Shown here: positions 16,049 through 24,988 of the stretch, piece after piece
Position numbering within the stretch: position 1 is the stretch's first letter
How the letters are laid out: every line of letters begins with the position of its first letter
Assembly (NCBI RefSeq): GCF_009363095.1
Contig: NZ_CP045296.1
Location: 372,001 to 436,000, forward strand
From: Paenibacillus cellulositrophicus
GTDB lineage: Bacteria; Bacillota; Bacilli; Paenibacillales; Paenibacillaceae
Direction: 5' to 3'
DNA: 64,000 nt
Translations under genes and position numbers: made by a program
The notes under the pieces: model-generated
Told to the model about the DNA's origin: nothing
Databases searched by the model: none
The model's input: the letters and a program-made list of their open reading frames with translations, nothing else

Positions 16049-17515
16049 ATGACGGATCAAGTGCAAGATCAAGTGCAGCAGCTTCACAACTTCGTCGGGG
16101 GCCGGTGGGTTCCTTCGGGCGGAGGAAGATCGGAGCCGGTCTATAATCCGGCCACCGGGGAAGAGATCGCCCGCGTCCCCTTATCCACCCTGGACGATCT
16201 GAACCGCGCCGTATCCGCGGCGGCGGAGGCGTTTCCGTCCTGGAGCGGCACTCCGGTGCCGCGCCGGGCACGGATCATGTTCAAGTTCCAGCAGCTCTTG
16301 ACGGAACACTGGGAAGAGCTCGCCCGGATGATTACGCTGGAAAACGGCAAGAGCTACCAGGAAGCATACGGCGAAGTGCTGCGCGGTATCGAATGTGTGG
16401 AGTTCGCCGCCGGCGCTCCGACACTGCTGATGGGCAGCAACCTGCCGGATATTGCCTCGGGACTGGAGTCGGCCATATACCGTTATCCGATCGGCGTCGT
16501 CGGCGGCATCACGCCGTTTAACTTTCCGATGATGGTGCCGAGCTGGATGTTCCCGCTAGCGATCGTATGCGGCAACACCTTCGTGCTGAAGCCGTCCGAA
16601 CGGACACCGCTGCTCGCGAACCGGCTGGCGGAGCTGTTTCAGGAAGCCGGGCTCCCGGACGGCGTGTTCAACATCGTTCACGGTGCGCATGACGTCGTTA
16701 ACGGCCTGCTTGAGCACGATGACGTCAAGGCGATTTCGTTTGTCGGCTCCCAGCCTGTGGCCGAGTACGTGTACAAGACGGCAGCGGCTCACGGTAAACG
16801 GGTACAAGCGCTGGGAGGCGCAAAAAACCATTCCATCGTCATGCCGGATGCCGATCTCAAGCTCGCGGTGAAAGAGATCACGAGTGCGGCCTTCGGCTCC
16901 GCAGGTGAACGCTGCATGGCCTGCTCGGTCGTCGTGGCCGTCGGCGATATCGCCGACGAGCTGGTGAGCGGACTTGCCGAAGCCGCCAAGAATATCCCCG
17001 TAGGCGACGGTATGGAACCGGATGCCTTCCTGGGACCTGTGATCCGGGAATCCCATAAGAGCCGGACCATTGGATATATTGAGAAGGGGATACAGGAGGG
17101 GGCTCAGCTTGTATTGGACGGCAGGGATCATGTCTTGGCCAACGCAAAAGGTTATTTTCTTGGCCCGACCATCTTTGACCACGCCGCTCCTGGTATGAAC
17201 ATTTGGACAGACGAAATCTTTGCGCCTGTACTTCAGGTCGTCCGGGTAAACAGCCTCAAGGAAGCCGTAGCGATTGCCAACAAGTCCGAGTTTGCCAATG
17301 GGGCCTGTATCTATACGGACAGCGCCAAAGCGATTCGCGAGTTTAGGGAATCGATCGACGCCGGCATGCTCGGGGTCAATGTAGGCGTACCGGCACCCAT
17401 GGCGTTTTTTCCTTTCTCCGGCTACAAAAAATCCTTTTACGGAGACCTTCACGCCAACGGTAAAGACGGGGTGGAATTCTACACCCGCAAGAAAATGGTT
17501 GTGGCCCGCTATTGA
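16049..17515 (+). CDS. iolA: CoA-acylating (methyl)malonate-semialdehyde dehydrogenase
   Basis: Turns malonate semialdehyde into acetyl-CoA and CO2 (and methylmalonate semialdehyde to propionyl-CoA), the last step of the inositol pathway. The 488-residue aldehyde dehydrogenase has the NAD motif FVGSQPVAEYVY and the catalytic Cys289 in GERCMACSV, as in Bacillus IolA. The ATG at 16049 has GGAGGT at proper distance; an open frame further upstream lies within iolC. Last metabolic gene of the iol block, followed after 78 bases by the LacI regulator. Confidence 0.93.
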   Translation: MTDQVQDQVQQLHNFVGGRWVPSGGGRSEPVYNPATGEEIARVPLSTLDDLNRAVSAAAEAFPSWSGTPVPRRARIMFKFQQLLTEHWEELARMITLENGKSYQEAYGEVLRGIECVEFAAGAPTLLMGSNLPDIASGLESAIYRYPIGVVGGITPFNFPMMVPSWMFPLAIVCGNTFVLKPSERTPLLANRLAELFQEAGLPDGVFNIVHGAHDVVNGLLEHDDVKAISFVGSQPVAEYVYKTAAAHGKRVQALGGAKNHSIVMPDADLKLAVKEITSAAFGSAGERCMACSVVVAVGDIADELVSGLAEAAKNIPVGDGMEPDAFLGPVIRESHKSRTIGYIEKGIQEGAQLVLDGRDHVLANAKGYFLGPTIFDHAAPGMNIWTDEIFAPVLQVVRVNSLKEAVAIANKSEFANGACIYTDSAKAIREFRESIDAGMLGVNVGVPAPMAFFPFSGYKKSFYGDLHANGKDGVEFYTRKKMVVARY

Positions 17516-17593
17516 TCATGGAGCAAATTGCCACAGACTGGAACTTTCCCTATACTTAGAGTACAGAGCAGCGTTAAGGAAGGGGGAACGAGG

Positions 17594-18592
17594 ATGGCGA
17601 CGATATACGATATTGCCCGGGAAGCCGGCGTGTCCATTGCCACGGTATCCAAGGTCATCAACCAGACCGGCCGGATCAGCGACAAGACAAGAAAGCATGT
17701 GCAGGACGTGATGAAGCGAATCGACTACCAGCCGAGCGTCGTCGCATCCGCCTTGACCAAGAAAAGGACGTATTCGCTCGGGCTCCTGATCCCGGATATC
17801 GCGAACCCGTTTTTTGCCGAGCTGGCCCGCAGCATTGAAGATCATGCCCACGAGCTTGGATACAGCCTGGTCATTTGCAGCACCGACAACGACTTGACCC
17901 GGGAAGAAAGGTACATCAACGTTCTCCGGCAAAAGAGCGCCGACGGGATCATCATCGCCACTGGCGCCCGCAACGACGCCATGATGAAGCAGCTGATGAA
18001 ATACAAGCTTCCGGTTGCCGTCATCGCGCGGGAAATGCCGCTGCTTGCAGTGGATACAGTGCTCGTGGACGATTACTTAGGCGGCTATCTGGCTGCGTCT
18101 CACTTGACTGGGCTCGGACACCGGAATATTGCCGTGATTGCGGAGGACTTGGCTGTGATGAGCTCGAAGGAACGGGTTCGCGGTTACCGGAAAGCCCTTG
18201 AAGAAGCAGGGATTCCCTATGACGAGAATTTGGTGGCGGTCAGTCCGTTTCATGTAGAGGGAGGGAAGGCGACAGCCAAGGAGCTGCTCAGCGGCTCCAA
18301 CCCGCCAAGCGCCATCTTCGGATGCAACGATCTGCTGGCGATCGGAGTCGTGCAGGCTGCCCGGGAGCTTGGCCTGCGCGTACCTGAGGATGTTTCGGTC
18401 GTGGGCTTTGACAACACGGTGCTGGCGACAATTATCGATCCGCCGCTCACTTCAGTGGCCCAGCCCGTTCAGCAAATGGGAAAAGAAATCGTCCAGCTGA
18501 TTACAGGCGAAATCGACGGAAGCAAGCCCTCCAAGCAGCGCCTGGTTCTGCTGCCGGAACTCGTCGTCCGAGGAACGACCAGCGCCGTGTAA
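17594..18592 (+). CDS. LacI-family regulator, probable iol repressor
   Basis: A 332-residue regulator: N-terminal LacI helix-turn-helix (TIYDIAREAGVSIATVSKVI, residues 3-22), hinge helix (PSVVASALTKKRT) and a periplasmic-binding-protein-like effector domain. It is the last gene of the iol run and close to three operator-like sites sharing a GCG core (10239, 11343, 18752), so it is likely the inositol-responsive repressor. Bacillus uses the unrelated DeoR-type IolR. A terminator overlaps the stop codon, so the downstream ABC genes form a separate unit. The effector is inferred. Confidence 0.85.
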   Translation: MATIYDIAREAGVSIATVSKVINQTGRISDKTRKHVQDVMKRIDYQPSVVASALTKKRTYSLGLLIPDIANPFFAELARSIEDHAHELGYSLVICSTDNDLTREERYINVLRQKSADGIIIATGARNDAMMKQLMKYKLPVAVIAREMPLLAVDTVLVDDYLGGYLAASHLTGLGHRNIAVIAEDLAVMSSKERVRGYRKALEEAGIPYDENLVAVSPFHVEGGKATAKELLSGSNPPSAIFGCNDLLAIGVVQAARELGLRVPEDVSVVGFDNTVLATIIDPPLTSVAQPVQQMGKEIVQLITGEIDGSKPSKQRLVLLPELVVRGTTSAV

Positions 18593-18606
18593 CGGCGCTT
18601 TTTTTG
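18580..18606 (+). terminator. Terminator of the iol operon
   Basis: AGCGCCGT-GTA-ACGGCGCT followed by seven T; the left arm lies within the last codons of the regulator. Confidence 0.85.
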
Positions 18607-18714
18607 TTGTTGATTCCCATTGTGGATCACCCGATGATTTCATCGCTTTTCCCGACATAATGAGGGAGTTTCAACCATTTTACAAACATAGACAATATAT
18701 CACAAAAATAATGA

Positions 18715-18744
18715 TTGCGCTTTCATACCCGAGTAGATTATAAT
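18715..18744 (+). promoter_or_regulatory. Putative promoter of the ABC importer operon
   Basis: TTGCGC at 18715-18720, an 18-base spacer and TATAAT at 18739-18744. The 612 bases between the regulator stop and the first permease hold this promoter and two operator-like palindromes; I see no credible gene there, so the transcript would have a leader of about 450 bases. Confidence 0.55.
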
Positions 18745-18751
18745 TTCCTCA

Positions 18752-18768
18752 AGGTAAAGCGCTTACCT
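18752..18768 (+). promoter_or_regulatory. LacI-type operator O3
   Basis: AGGTAAAGCGCTTACCT, with matching arms AGGTAA / TTACCT, sits at the predicted transcription start. It shares the GCG core and flanks with the two iol sites, which suggests that the iol regulator also controls the ABC importer. Confidence 0.6.
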
Positions 18769-18875
18769 CACATTTCCAGTCTCATGTTACGACACAGTTC
18801 CTTGGGGGAGAGTCTAAAGCCCGTTTCGCTTCGAATTTATGTTACTAAACTTCAAGAAGAAGTGAAGAGTCTTAA

Positions 18876-18893
18876 TATGGTATCGATACCATA
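18876..18893 (+). promoter_or_regulatory. Perfect 18-bp palindrome, second LacI-type operator
   Basis: TATGGTATCGATACCATA is a perfect palindrome in the leader, about 125 bases after the predicted start. A one-mismatch copy occurs at 20148. It differs from the GCG-core sites, so it more likely belongs to the second LacI regulator (23872). Confidence 0.6.
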
Positions 18894-19204
18894 CGCACTG
18901 AATAACGACTTAGATATCGATGCTAACCATCGTATCGGGATCGGATTCGGCTCTTGGTTTCAACCACAGAAATGTAATATTTTACAAAAAGTGCAACCAT
19001 TTTTGATTTACACCTCATCTTGAGAGACTATATTCCAATTAAAGCCGAAATGAAAAGCCATTCTTATAGTAAAAAAGGGGGGATTGAGCCCTAGGATAAC
19101 AGATATGCAGTGATCATGACATCGGTTAAGACTGACGGGCGGCATGCAAGACACCGCTTCGGTTCATCAGCAATCATCCACAAAAAAGAAGGTGATCCCA
19201 GTCC

Positions 19205-20155
19205 ATGCAAACCCAGGTGAAAACAGCAGCTGTACCTGGAAAGACATCCGGCAAACGATGGAAAAACATTCTTCTGCATAAATACCTCTACATCATGCTG
19301 CTTCCTTGCCTCGCTTTTTTTATCGTATTTTCCTACATACCGATGGTCGGCCTGATCTTAGCTTTCAAGGAATACAAGTTCAATACGGGAATCCTCGGAA
19401 GCCCGTGGGTCGGTCTGAAGTACTTTGAGCGTTTTTTCAATGACTATCAGAGCGCAATGCTCATCAAGAACACCTTGATCATTTCCTGCATGAAGCTGTT
19501 TATCGGCCTGCCCTTTCCGATCCTTCTGGCTTTAATGTTCAACGAGATCCGCAACCGTTATTTTCGCAGCATCGCGCAGAGTATCGCCTATCTCCCGCAT
19601 TTTTTGTCCTGGGTAGTGGTCGTGGGGCTTGCTCAACGCCTGCTAGCTCCGGATAACGGATTGCTCAACCAGGTCGTGTCTTATTTCGGCGGGGACGGAA
19701 GCACCTTTTATATGATGGAACCAAATTATTTCTATTCCATTATGTTCGGCAGCCATTTATGGAAGACGATCGGATGGGACTCCATTATCTATCTGGCGGC
19801 GATCGCCGGCGTCAACCCGGATATGTACGAGGCGGCCAAAATTGACGGTGCGAACAAGTGGAAGGAACATTGGTACATCACACTCCCTTCCATCCGTCCA
19901 ACGATTCTCATTTTGTTCATTCTATCACTGGGTAATATTTTGTCCGCCGGATTCGATCAGCTGTATCTCTTGAGAACTCCGGGAAACATGCAGCTCTCTG
20001 AAATTCTGGATACTTATGTCATTCGCATCGGTCTTCAGGGGGGCCAATACGGATATGCAACGGCTGTGGGATTAATGCAGGGCTTGATCGGATTGATCCT
20101 TGTCGTAACTGCCAACCGTATCTCAAGAAGAGTTTCTGACACATCGGTATGGTAG
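19205..20155 (+). CDS. ABC sugar importer permease, LplB-like
   Basis: A 316-residue inner-membrane permease with six or so hydrophobic segments and the ATPase-contact (EAA) loop in YEAAKIDGANKWKEHWYITLP. It belongs to the LplB group of carbohydrate uptake (CUT1) permeases, which typically share one genomic ATPase (MsmX-like); none is encoded here. AAGGTGATC lies upstream of the ATG. It pairs with the permease at 22025 and the lipoprotein at 20283. Its last codons overlap an operator-like palindrome. Confidence 0.9.
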   Translation: MQTQVKTAAVPGKTSGKRWKNILLHKYLYIMLLPCLAFFIVFSYIPMVGLILAFKEYKFNTGILGSPWVGLKYFERFFNDYQSAMLIKNTLIISCMKLFIGLPFPILLALMFNEIRNRYFRSIAQSIAYLPHFLSWVVVVGLAQRLLAPDNGLLNQVVSYFGGDGSTFYMMEPNYFYSIMFGSHLWKTIGWDSIIYLAAIAGVNPDMYEAAKIDGANKWKEHWYITLPSIRPTILILFILSLGNILSAGFDQLYLLRTPGNMQLSEILDTYVIRIGLQGGQYGYATAVGLMQGLIGLILVVTANRISRRVSDTSVW

Positions 20156-20165
20156 CGATACCATA
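20148..20165 (+). promoter_or_regulatory. Second copy of the TATGGTA palindrome, across the permease stop codon
   Basis: TATGGTAGCGATACCATA matches the 18876 palindrome except at one base. It spans the permease stop codon, 118 bases before the binding-protein gene. It could allow DNA looping with the first site (1.27 kb apart) or tune the relative yield of the binding protein. Confidence 0.5.
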
Positions 20166-20282
20166 TGCTTTGCAACAGCATTCTTGCATCCATGATTGCC
20201 ATCTATGATTACATCTATGATTGCATCCGTGTAAAGACAGGGGAAAGGCCATTGACAATTATTTGAAAAGAGGGATGCCGAA

Positions 20283-22007
20283 ATGCTGAAAGGGAAAACG
20301 TGGTTCAAAATGTTATCCATGCCGCTGATCGCCTCCATGCTTCTAGTTGGGTGCAGTGGAAATGATTCAAGCGGTCCAAACAGCGAACCGACGGCGGCTA
20401 ATCAGGATGCGGGTACGGCAAATCACCCTGCGACTTGGATTGCGGACCGCAAAGTAAAAGGGCTGGTCTTTATGGGGACGGATGACTATACGGAGGATAT
20501 GAATGCGGAGATCAAAGCCAAGCTGAAGGAGATGACAGGCATCGACCTGGAAATCGAAATCATGGTGGCGGACCATTCCATCGACGGACTCATTGCGGGG
20601 CTGGCGTCGAACGACCTGCCTGATTTTATAACATTCTATCTTAACAACAGCGGCCGGCCCGAAATGCAGGTCGTACTGAAAGCGGCCAGAGAGCAAATGT
20701 TTACGGACCTCACGCCGCTTATGAAGGACACGAAGATCTACAGCAAATATCTGCAGGACGACTACCTTCCGCTTGACACGAAGTATGGCGTCATGTTCAG
20801 GCCGGAGTTCGGCGGATCGTCTTATTTCGTCCATATGAATATCGCCAGACAAGGAGGGTACTCGACGCGTAAATATGCCGGCGGTCCTTATATCCGTAAG
20901 GATATTGCCGACGCCATGCATGTGGATCCGCGCACGATCGATACGACCCAGAAGCTGTATGAGCTGGCGCAAAAAATCAAGGCAGGCGGGTTCAAGGACA
21001 AGAACGGCAAGGACGTCGTTCCGATCGGTCCTTCTTACTGGGGAGGCAAGGAGGTCGGCGCCTTGTTTAACGACCTGGAGTGGGGCAGCGCCGACCAGCG
21101 GATCAATAAGGATGCAGGAGGTAACATTTTGCATGAAAGCCAGACCGAATATGCATTGAAAAAAGTCGAGTATGTGCAAAAGCTCATGAGCGAGAAACTG
21201 CTGCATCCCGAATTTTTCACGATGGACGAAAGCCGGGCGACGGAAGGCGCCCTGAATGGAACGTGGGGAATTATCGGAGATATGCACAATTATCAGGAGT
21301 TTAACCGCGATATGCATTACCTGCCGCTGGGACCGATCAATTACGTTGACCGTCCTTATCAAATGCAGGTCGATTATAAATCCGGATACTCAGCCTGGGC
21401 GATTCCGGCAACGACCAAAGATCCGGAAGACATCATGAAGCTGGCGGACTTCCTGGCAAGCCGGGAAGGAAAGCTGCTGTGGCAGTACGGGATTGAAGGG
21501 AGGGATTACACCCTGGATGCCAAGGGGAACCCACTGGCCAACAAGGATATTTTGGATTTGAAGCAAAACAATCCCGAGGAAGCGAAGAAGCTTGGCTTTG
21601 CGGGTGTCGGCAACTATTGGGGTGAGCTGCTGGGATCGACGGATATTGACCGGATGGCCGACTTCGGGGAAATGGAGTACGGCGACGCGGTTGCTCCGGA
21701 AGTGAATGCAGGCGCGCTGAAAATCGCCGATTACTGGGGCTGGGATGACAAACGCAAACAAGCGAATGTTGTGGACGGCTACACACCTTTATCTTTCATC
21801 GGAGAATTTGATCAGGGAACCGAGCTGAAGGCCGCGTTCGAAAATTATGACGACAGTCTGATTCGGGCGTATTACGCAAAAAACCTGGATGAGGCGAAGA
21901 AGATCCTGGACTCCGCTTCCAAGCAGCTGGACGCCTCCGGACTGCAGGCGTTCCTTGATCTGCTGAAGCAGAAAAATGCCGACGCCAAAACGCATTTGAA
22001 ATTCTAG
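20283..22007 (+). CDS. ABC importer solute-binding lipoprotein
   Basis: A 574-residue lipoprotein with a signal peptide and lipobox LLVGC (Cys24), then a Ser/Asn/Gly-rich linker and a large two-lobed binding domain (LplA-like, extracellular solute-binding family 1). At over 550 residues it is in the size class used for oligosaccharides or complex sugars. It would deliver ligand to the flanking permeases. The start has AAGAGGG upstream. The substrate is unknown; a shared operator with the iol operon points to an inositol-containing compound. Confidence 0.9.
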   Translation: MLKGKTWFKMLSMPLIASMLLVGCSGNDSSGPNSEPTAANQDAGTANHPATWIADRKVKGLVFMGTDDYTEDMNAEIKAKLKEMTGIDLEIEIMVADHSIDGLIAGLASNDLPDFITFYLNNSGRPEMQVVLKAAREQMFTDLTPLMKDTKIYSKYLQDDYLPLDTKYGVMFRPEFGGSSYFVHMNIARQGGYSTRKYAGGPYIRKDIADAMHVDPRTIDTTQKLYELAQKIKAGGFKDKNGKDVVPIGPSYWGGKEVGALFNDLEWGSADQRINKDAGGNILHESQTEYALKKVEYVQKLMSEKLLHPEFFTMDESRATEGALNGTWGIIGDMHNYQEFNRDMHYLPLGPINYVDRPYQMQVDYKSGYSAWAIPATTKDPEDIMKLADFLASREGKLLWQYGIEGRDYTLDAKGNPLANKDILDLKQNNPEEAKKLGFAGVGNYWGELLGSTDIDRMADFGEMEYGDAVAPEVNAGALKIADYWGWDDKRKQANVVDGYTPLSFIGEFDQGTELKAAFENYDDSLIRAYYAKNLDEAKKILDSASKQLDASGLQAFLDLLKQKNADAKTHLKF

Positions 22008-22024
22008 ATGGGAGGATCATGCGG

Positions 22025-22933
22025 ATGAAGCCATTTTACCGGACGCCGCTGGGTGAAAGAGTATATATCTTCGTAATCTACCTGCTGATCACGCTGCTGT
22101 GCCTGTCCATAGTCCTGCCGTTTTTGAACATATTGGCGCTCTCCTTCAACGCGGGGAAGGATGCGGAGCGCGGCGGGATTTACTTCTGGCCCCGGGTATG
22201 GTCGATCCAGAATTTCAAGGAGGTGTTCGCCTCCTCGAATATCGTAACGGCTTTCGGCATCTCGTTGTTTCGAACCGTGGTCGGAACGGTCGCGAGCGTA
22301 TTTCTGACCGCGATGGGCGCCTATGCGCTGAAGAGCAGAACGTTGCCCGGAGTACGCTTCTTCACGCTGCTGATCTTCTTTACGATGCTGTTCAGCGGGG
22401 GAATGATCCCGTATTATATGCTGCTGAAATCGCTGCATTTGACCAATACGATCTGGGTATATATTATCCCGAGCTTGTACAGCGCCTGGAACCTGATCAT
22501 CATGCGGACGTTCTTTCAGCAAATTCATCCCAGCCTGGAAGAGTCTGCGCGGATGGACGGCTACAATGACTTCGCCATCTTTATGCGGATCATCATGCCG
22601 CTCAGCAAGCCGGTGATCGCCGTCATCGCGCTGTTCAACGCCGTCGGTCACTGGAACGACTGGTTTACGGGTGCTTTTTATGTCCGTTCGGCAAAATTGC
22701 GGCCGCTATCGACACTGCTGCAAGAGATGCTCACGCGGGCGGAAGCGATGCGCAGCAAGCTGGAATCCGCCGCAGGCATGAACCAATATGACGCGCTGGA
22801 GAAAATGCAGGTAACGGGCGATTCCATGAAGATGGCCACGATCATCATTGTCGTAGCGCCGATCATCATCATTTACCCGTTTATTCAAAAGTATTTCGCT
22901 CAAGGCGTCATGATCGGTTCGATTAAGGAATAA
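22025..22933 (+). CDS. ABC sugar importer permease, LplC/YtcP-like
   Basis: A 302-residue permease with about six membrane segments and the EAA loop LEESARMDGYNDFAIFMRI. It is the second CUT1 permease of the system. I start at the ATG at 22025, nine bases after GGAGG, since the ATG at 22019 is too close. The C terminus ends in GVMIGSIKE, the common end of this subfamily. Confidence 0.9.
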   Translation: MKPFYRTPLGERVYIFVIYLLITLLCLSIVLPFLNILALSFNAGKDAERGGIYFWPRVWSIQNFKEVFASSNIVTAFGISLFRTVVGTVASVFLTAMGAYALKSRTLPGVRFFTLLIFFTMLFSGGMIPYYMLLKSLHLTNTIWVYIIPSLYSAWNLIIMRTFFQQIHPSLEESARMDGYNDFAIFMRIIMPLSKPVIAVIALFNAVGHWNDWFTGAFYVRSAKLRPLSTLLQEMLTRAEAMRSKLESAAGMNQYDALEKMQVTGDSMKMATIIIVVAPIIIIYPFIQKYFAQGVMIGSIKE

Positions 22934-22967
22934 TTGCAGAAGGATGATCAACCAGGGAGGATTTGGC

Positions 22968-23858
22968 ATGCGCATCGAAAACCCTTATGATAAAAGAGGA
23001 ACGTGGCTTCGCGGAAGCTTTCATAATCATACCAATAACAGCGACGGCTGGTTTCCACTGGAAACGGTATATCGGATGTACGCCGATTATGATTTTCTCG
23101 CGATTTCGGATCATGACAAAATGACTGATTCGGCTGGAGAATGCAGCATCCCCACGGTTTTTGAAGCGATCGAGGTCAGCAGCCGCGAGCCTCACATGCT
23201 TCTCGTTGCGCCCCCTCGTTCCATTTTGGAGGGCTACAGCAGTGAGTTTTCGATAGGAAATTACCAAAGGCTGGCTGATGTAACCTTGGATAATGGCGGA
23301 ATCTGCGTTCTCGTGCACCCGAACCGGTATTTTTCGAATTACTGGAACCTGGAGGACATGCTGCGGATGGAGCGGGTGACCGGCATCGAGGTATACAACG
23401 GGGACGGGAACATCGAATACGATATCGCGTTTGATAAATGGGATGCGATGCTTTCGGCGGGACGGCGGGTTTGGGGCTTCGGAAACGACGATTCCCATGT
23501 GTACGGACAAGAGAAGCAGGCCTGGAACGTCGTGCTTGCCGAAGAAAATTCGCAGCAGTCCATTCTCAGCGCGATCCGAAGCGGGAGTTTTTATGTCTCC
23601 ACTGGTTTTGGTTTTGAATCGATTCAGACCGAAGATCGTAAGATCTACATCCGCCTGAAGTCGAACAAACTGCTGGACCGGATGTATAAATACGTGACCT
23701 TGTTTGGGAAAGACGGCAGGGTGCTGCATGAAGAGACAGGACGGATTACGGAAGTAACTTATTCGTGTATGGGAGACGAAGGGTATGTCCGCGTCAGCGC
23801 CTATATTGAAGGAGGCTATGCGGCGTTCTCTCAACCCTTGTTCATTAATCAGCGTTAG
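22968..23858 (+). CDS. PHP-domain metal-dependent hydrolase (CehA/McbA-like)
   Basis: A 296-residue PHP-fold protein. Metal-binding motifs are visible in order: FHNHTNNSDG (about residue 17), ISDHDK, a histidine in CVLVHPNRY, and FGNDDSHVYG. These fit a phosphoesterase or related hydrolase with two or three metals; no signal peptide, so it acts in the cytoplasm. GGGAGG lies seven bases before the ATG at 22968. It is the only enzyme in this ABC/LacI unit, so it probably acts on the imported compound. The exact reaction is unknown. Confidence 0.82.
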   Translation: MRIENPYDKRGTWLRGSFHNHTNNSDGWFPLETVYRMYADYDFLAISDHDKMTDSAGECSIPTVFEAIEVSSREPHMLLVAPPRSILEGYSSEFSIGNYQRLADVTLDNGGICVLVHPNRYFSNYWNLEDMLRMERVTGIEVYNGDGNIEYDIAFDKWDAMLSAGRRVWGFGNDDSHVYGQEKQAWNVVLAEENSQQSILSAIRSGSFYVSTGFGFESIQTEDRKIYIRLKSNKLLDRMYKYVTLFGKDGRVLHEETGRITEVTYSCMGDEGYVRVSAYIEGGYAAFSQPLFINQR

Positions 23859-23871
23859 GGATGAGATGGGT

Positions 23872-24876
23872 ATGAGCGTTAAAATTAAGGATGTAGCCAA
23901 ACGGGCCGGTGTCTCTACGACAACGGTCTCCCGTGTTTTAAACGGGGAAAAATACGTCAGGGAAGAACTGAAGGACCGCGTCAACCAGGCCATTGAAGAC
24001 CTGGGTTATGCGCCCAGCCATATAGCCAGAAGCCTGGTCAGAAACAAAACCAATCTGCTGGGGGTCATCGTGCCGGATCTGACCTCCAGCTTTTATTCGA
24101 CCATTCTGAGCTCCATCGAGCAGACCGCTGCCTCCAATCATTATAATCTGCTCGTCTGCAATATCAGCGAGGACATTGACAAGGAGTTCAAATACCTGAA
24201 CATTTTCAAGGAAATGCGCGTGGAAGGCATCATTATCATGCACGAGAAGATCAATGAGGATATTCGGAATTTTATCGAGAAATTAAAAATTCCCGTCATC
24301 TTCTCCAGCGTGAAACCGATGGACCAATCCTTCGTATCGGTCATCGTGGACGATTATGCCGCAGCATATGACGCAACGACATATTTGATCGGACTCGGGC
24401 ATGAGCAGATTGCTTTCATCGGCGGGGACATGCGTGATATGACTTCCGGCCAAAACCGGTACAGCGGGTATCGGAATGCTTTGGCGGACCATGGAATTAA
24501 ATTTGCCCATGAACTGGTCCGTTTCGGTGATTACAAGGTGAACAGCGGCTTTGCACTGATGGGTGAGTTCCTGCGTTACAAACATAAACCGACGGCGGTC
24601 TTTGCCGTTAGCGACGATATGGCGATCGGGGCGGTCAACTGCATCATCGATCACGGCCTGAAGGTTCCTGAGGATATTTCGGTGATCGGCTTTGACGGAA
24701 GCCAGATGACGGAGCTCGTCCGGCCGCGGATCACGTCTATGGAGCAGCCCATTCAGCGAATGGGCGAGGTGACGGTCGAAACGCTGCTTCAGTTCATTGC
24801 AGGAGAAAAGCGAACAGCGGAAGATATCATTTTGGATCATCGGTTAGTGGTGCGCGACAGCTGCAGATCACTGTGA
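23872..24876 (+). CDS. LacI-family transcriptional regulator
   Basis: A 334-residue LacI-type regulator: HTH IKDVAKRAGVSTTTVSRVLN at the N terminus, hinge helix (PSHIARSLVRNKTN), then a sugar-binding effector domain. It follows the PHP gene by 13 bases and closes the importer operon. The start could be the ATG at 23866 or 23872. Its recognition helix (TTTVSRVL) differs from that of the iol regulator (IATVSKVI), fitting its assignment to the two TATGGTA palindromes; that pairing is inference. No clear terminator follows. Confidence 0.88.
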   Translation: MSVKIKDVAKRAGVSTTTVSRVLNGEKYVREELKDRVNQAIEDLGYAPSHIARSLVRNKTNLLGVIVPDLTSSFYSTILSSIEQTAASNHYNLLVCNISEDIDKEFKYLNIFKEMRVEGIIIMHEKINEDIRNFIEKLKIPVIFSSVKPMDQSFVSVIVDDYAAAYDATTYLIGLGHEQIAFIGGDMRDMTSGQNRYSGYRNALADHGIKFAHELVRFGDYKVNSGFALMGEFLRYKHKPTAVFAVSDDMAIGAVNCIIDHGLKVPEDISVIGFDGSQMTELVRPRITSMEQPIQRMGEVTVETLLQFIAGEKRTAEDIILDHRLVVRDSCRSL

Positions 24877-24988
24877 AGGTTGTGAACACCCAAGAACCGG
24901 GGATGCTTTGAAGCTGTCCATCTCCATGACTAGCCTTTATAATAGTAAAAGACTCGTTTGTCATTTCGATGAAAAAAGGGGTGTTAAC

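Noticed and set aside
18752..18768. CcpA cre site
   Set aside because: AGGTAAAGCGCTTACCT does not align with TGWAANCGNTNWCA at the outer bases and fits the local LacI-type family better.
18715..19023. Open frame of 102 codons between the iol regulator and the ABC permease
   Set aside because: No ribosome binding site; it contains two operator-like palindromes and the promoter's -10 box, and its translation has no domain-like pattern.
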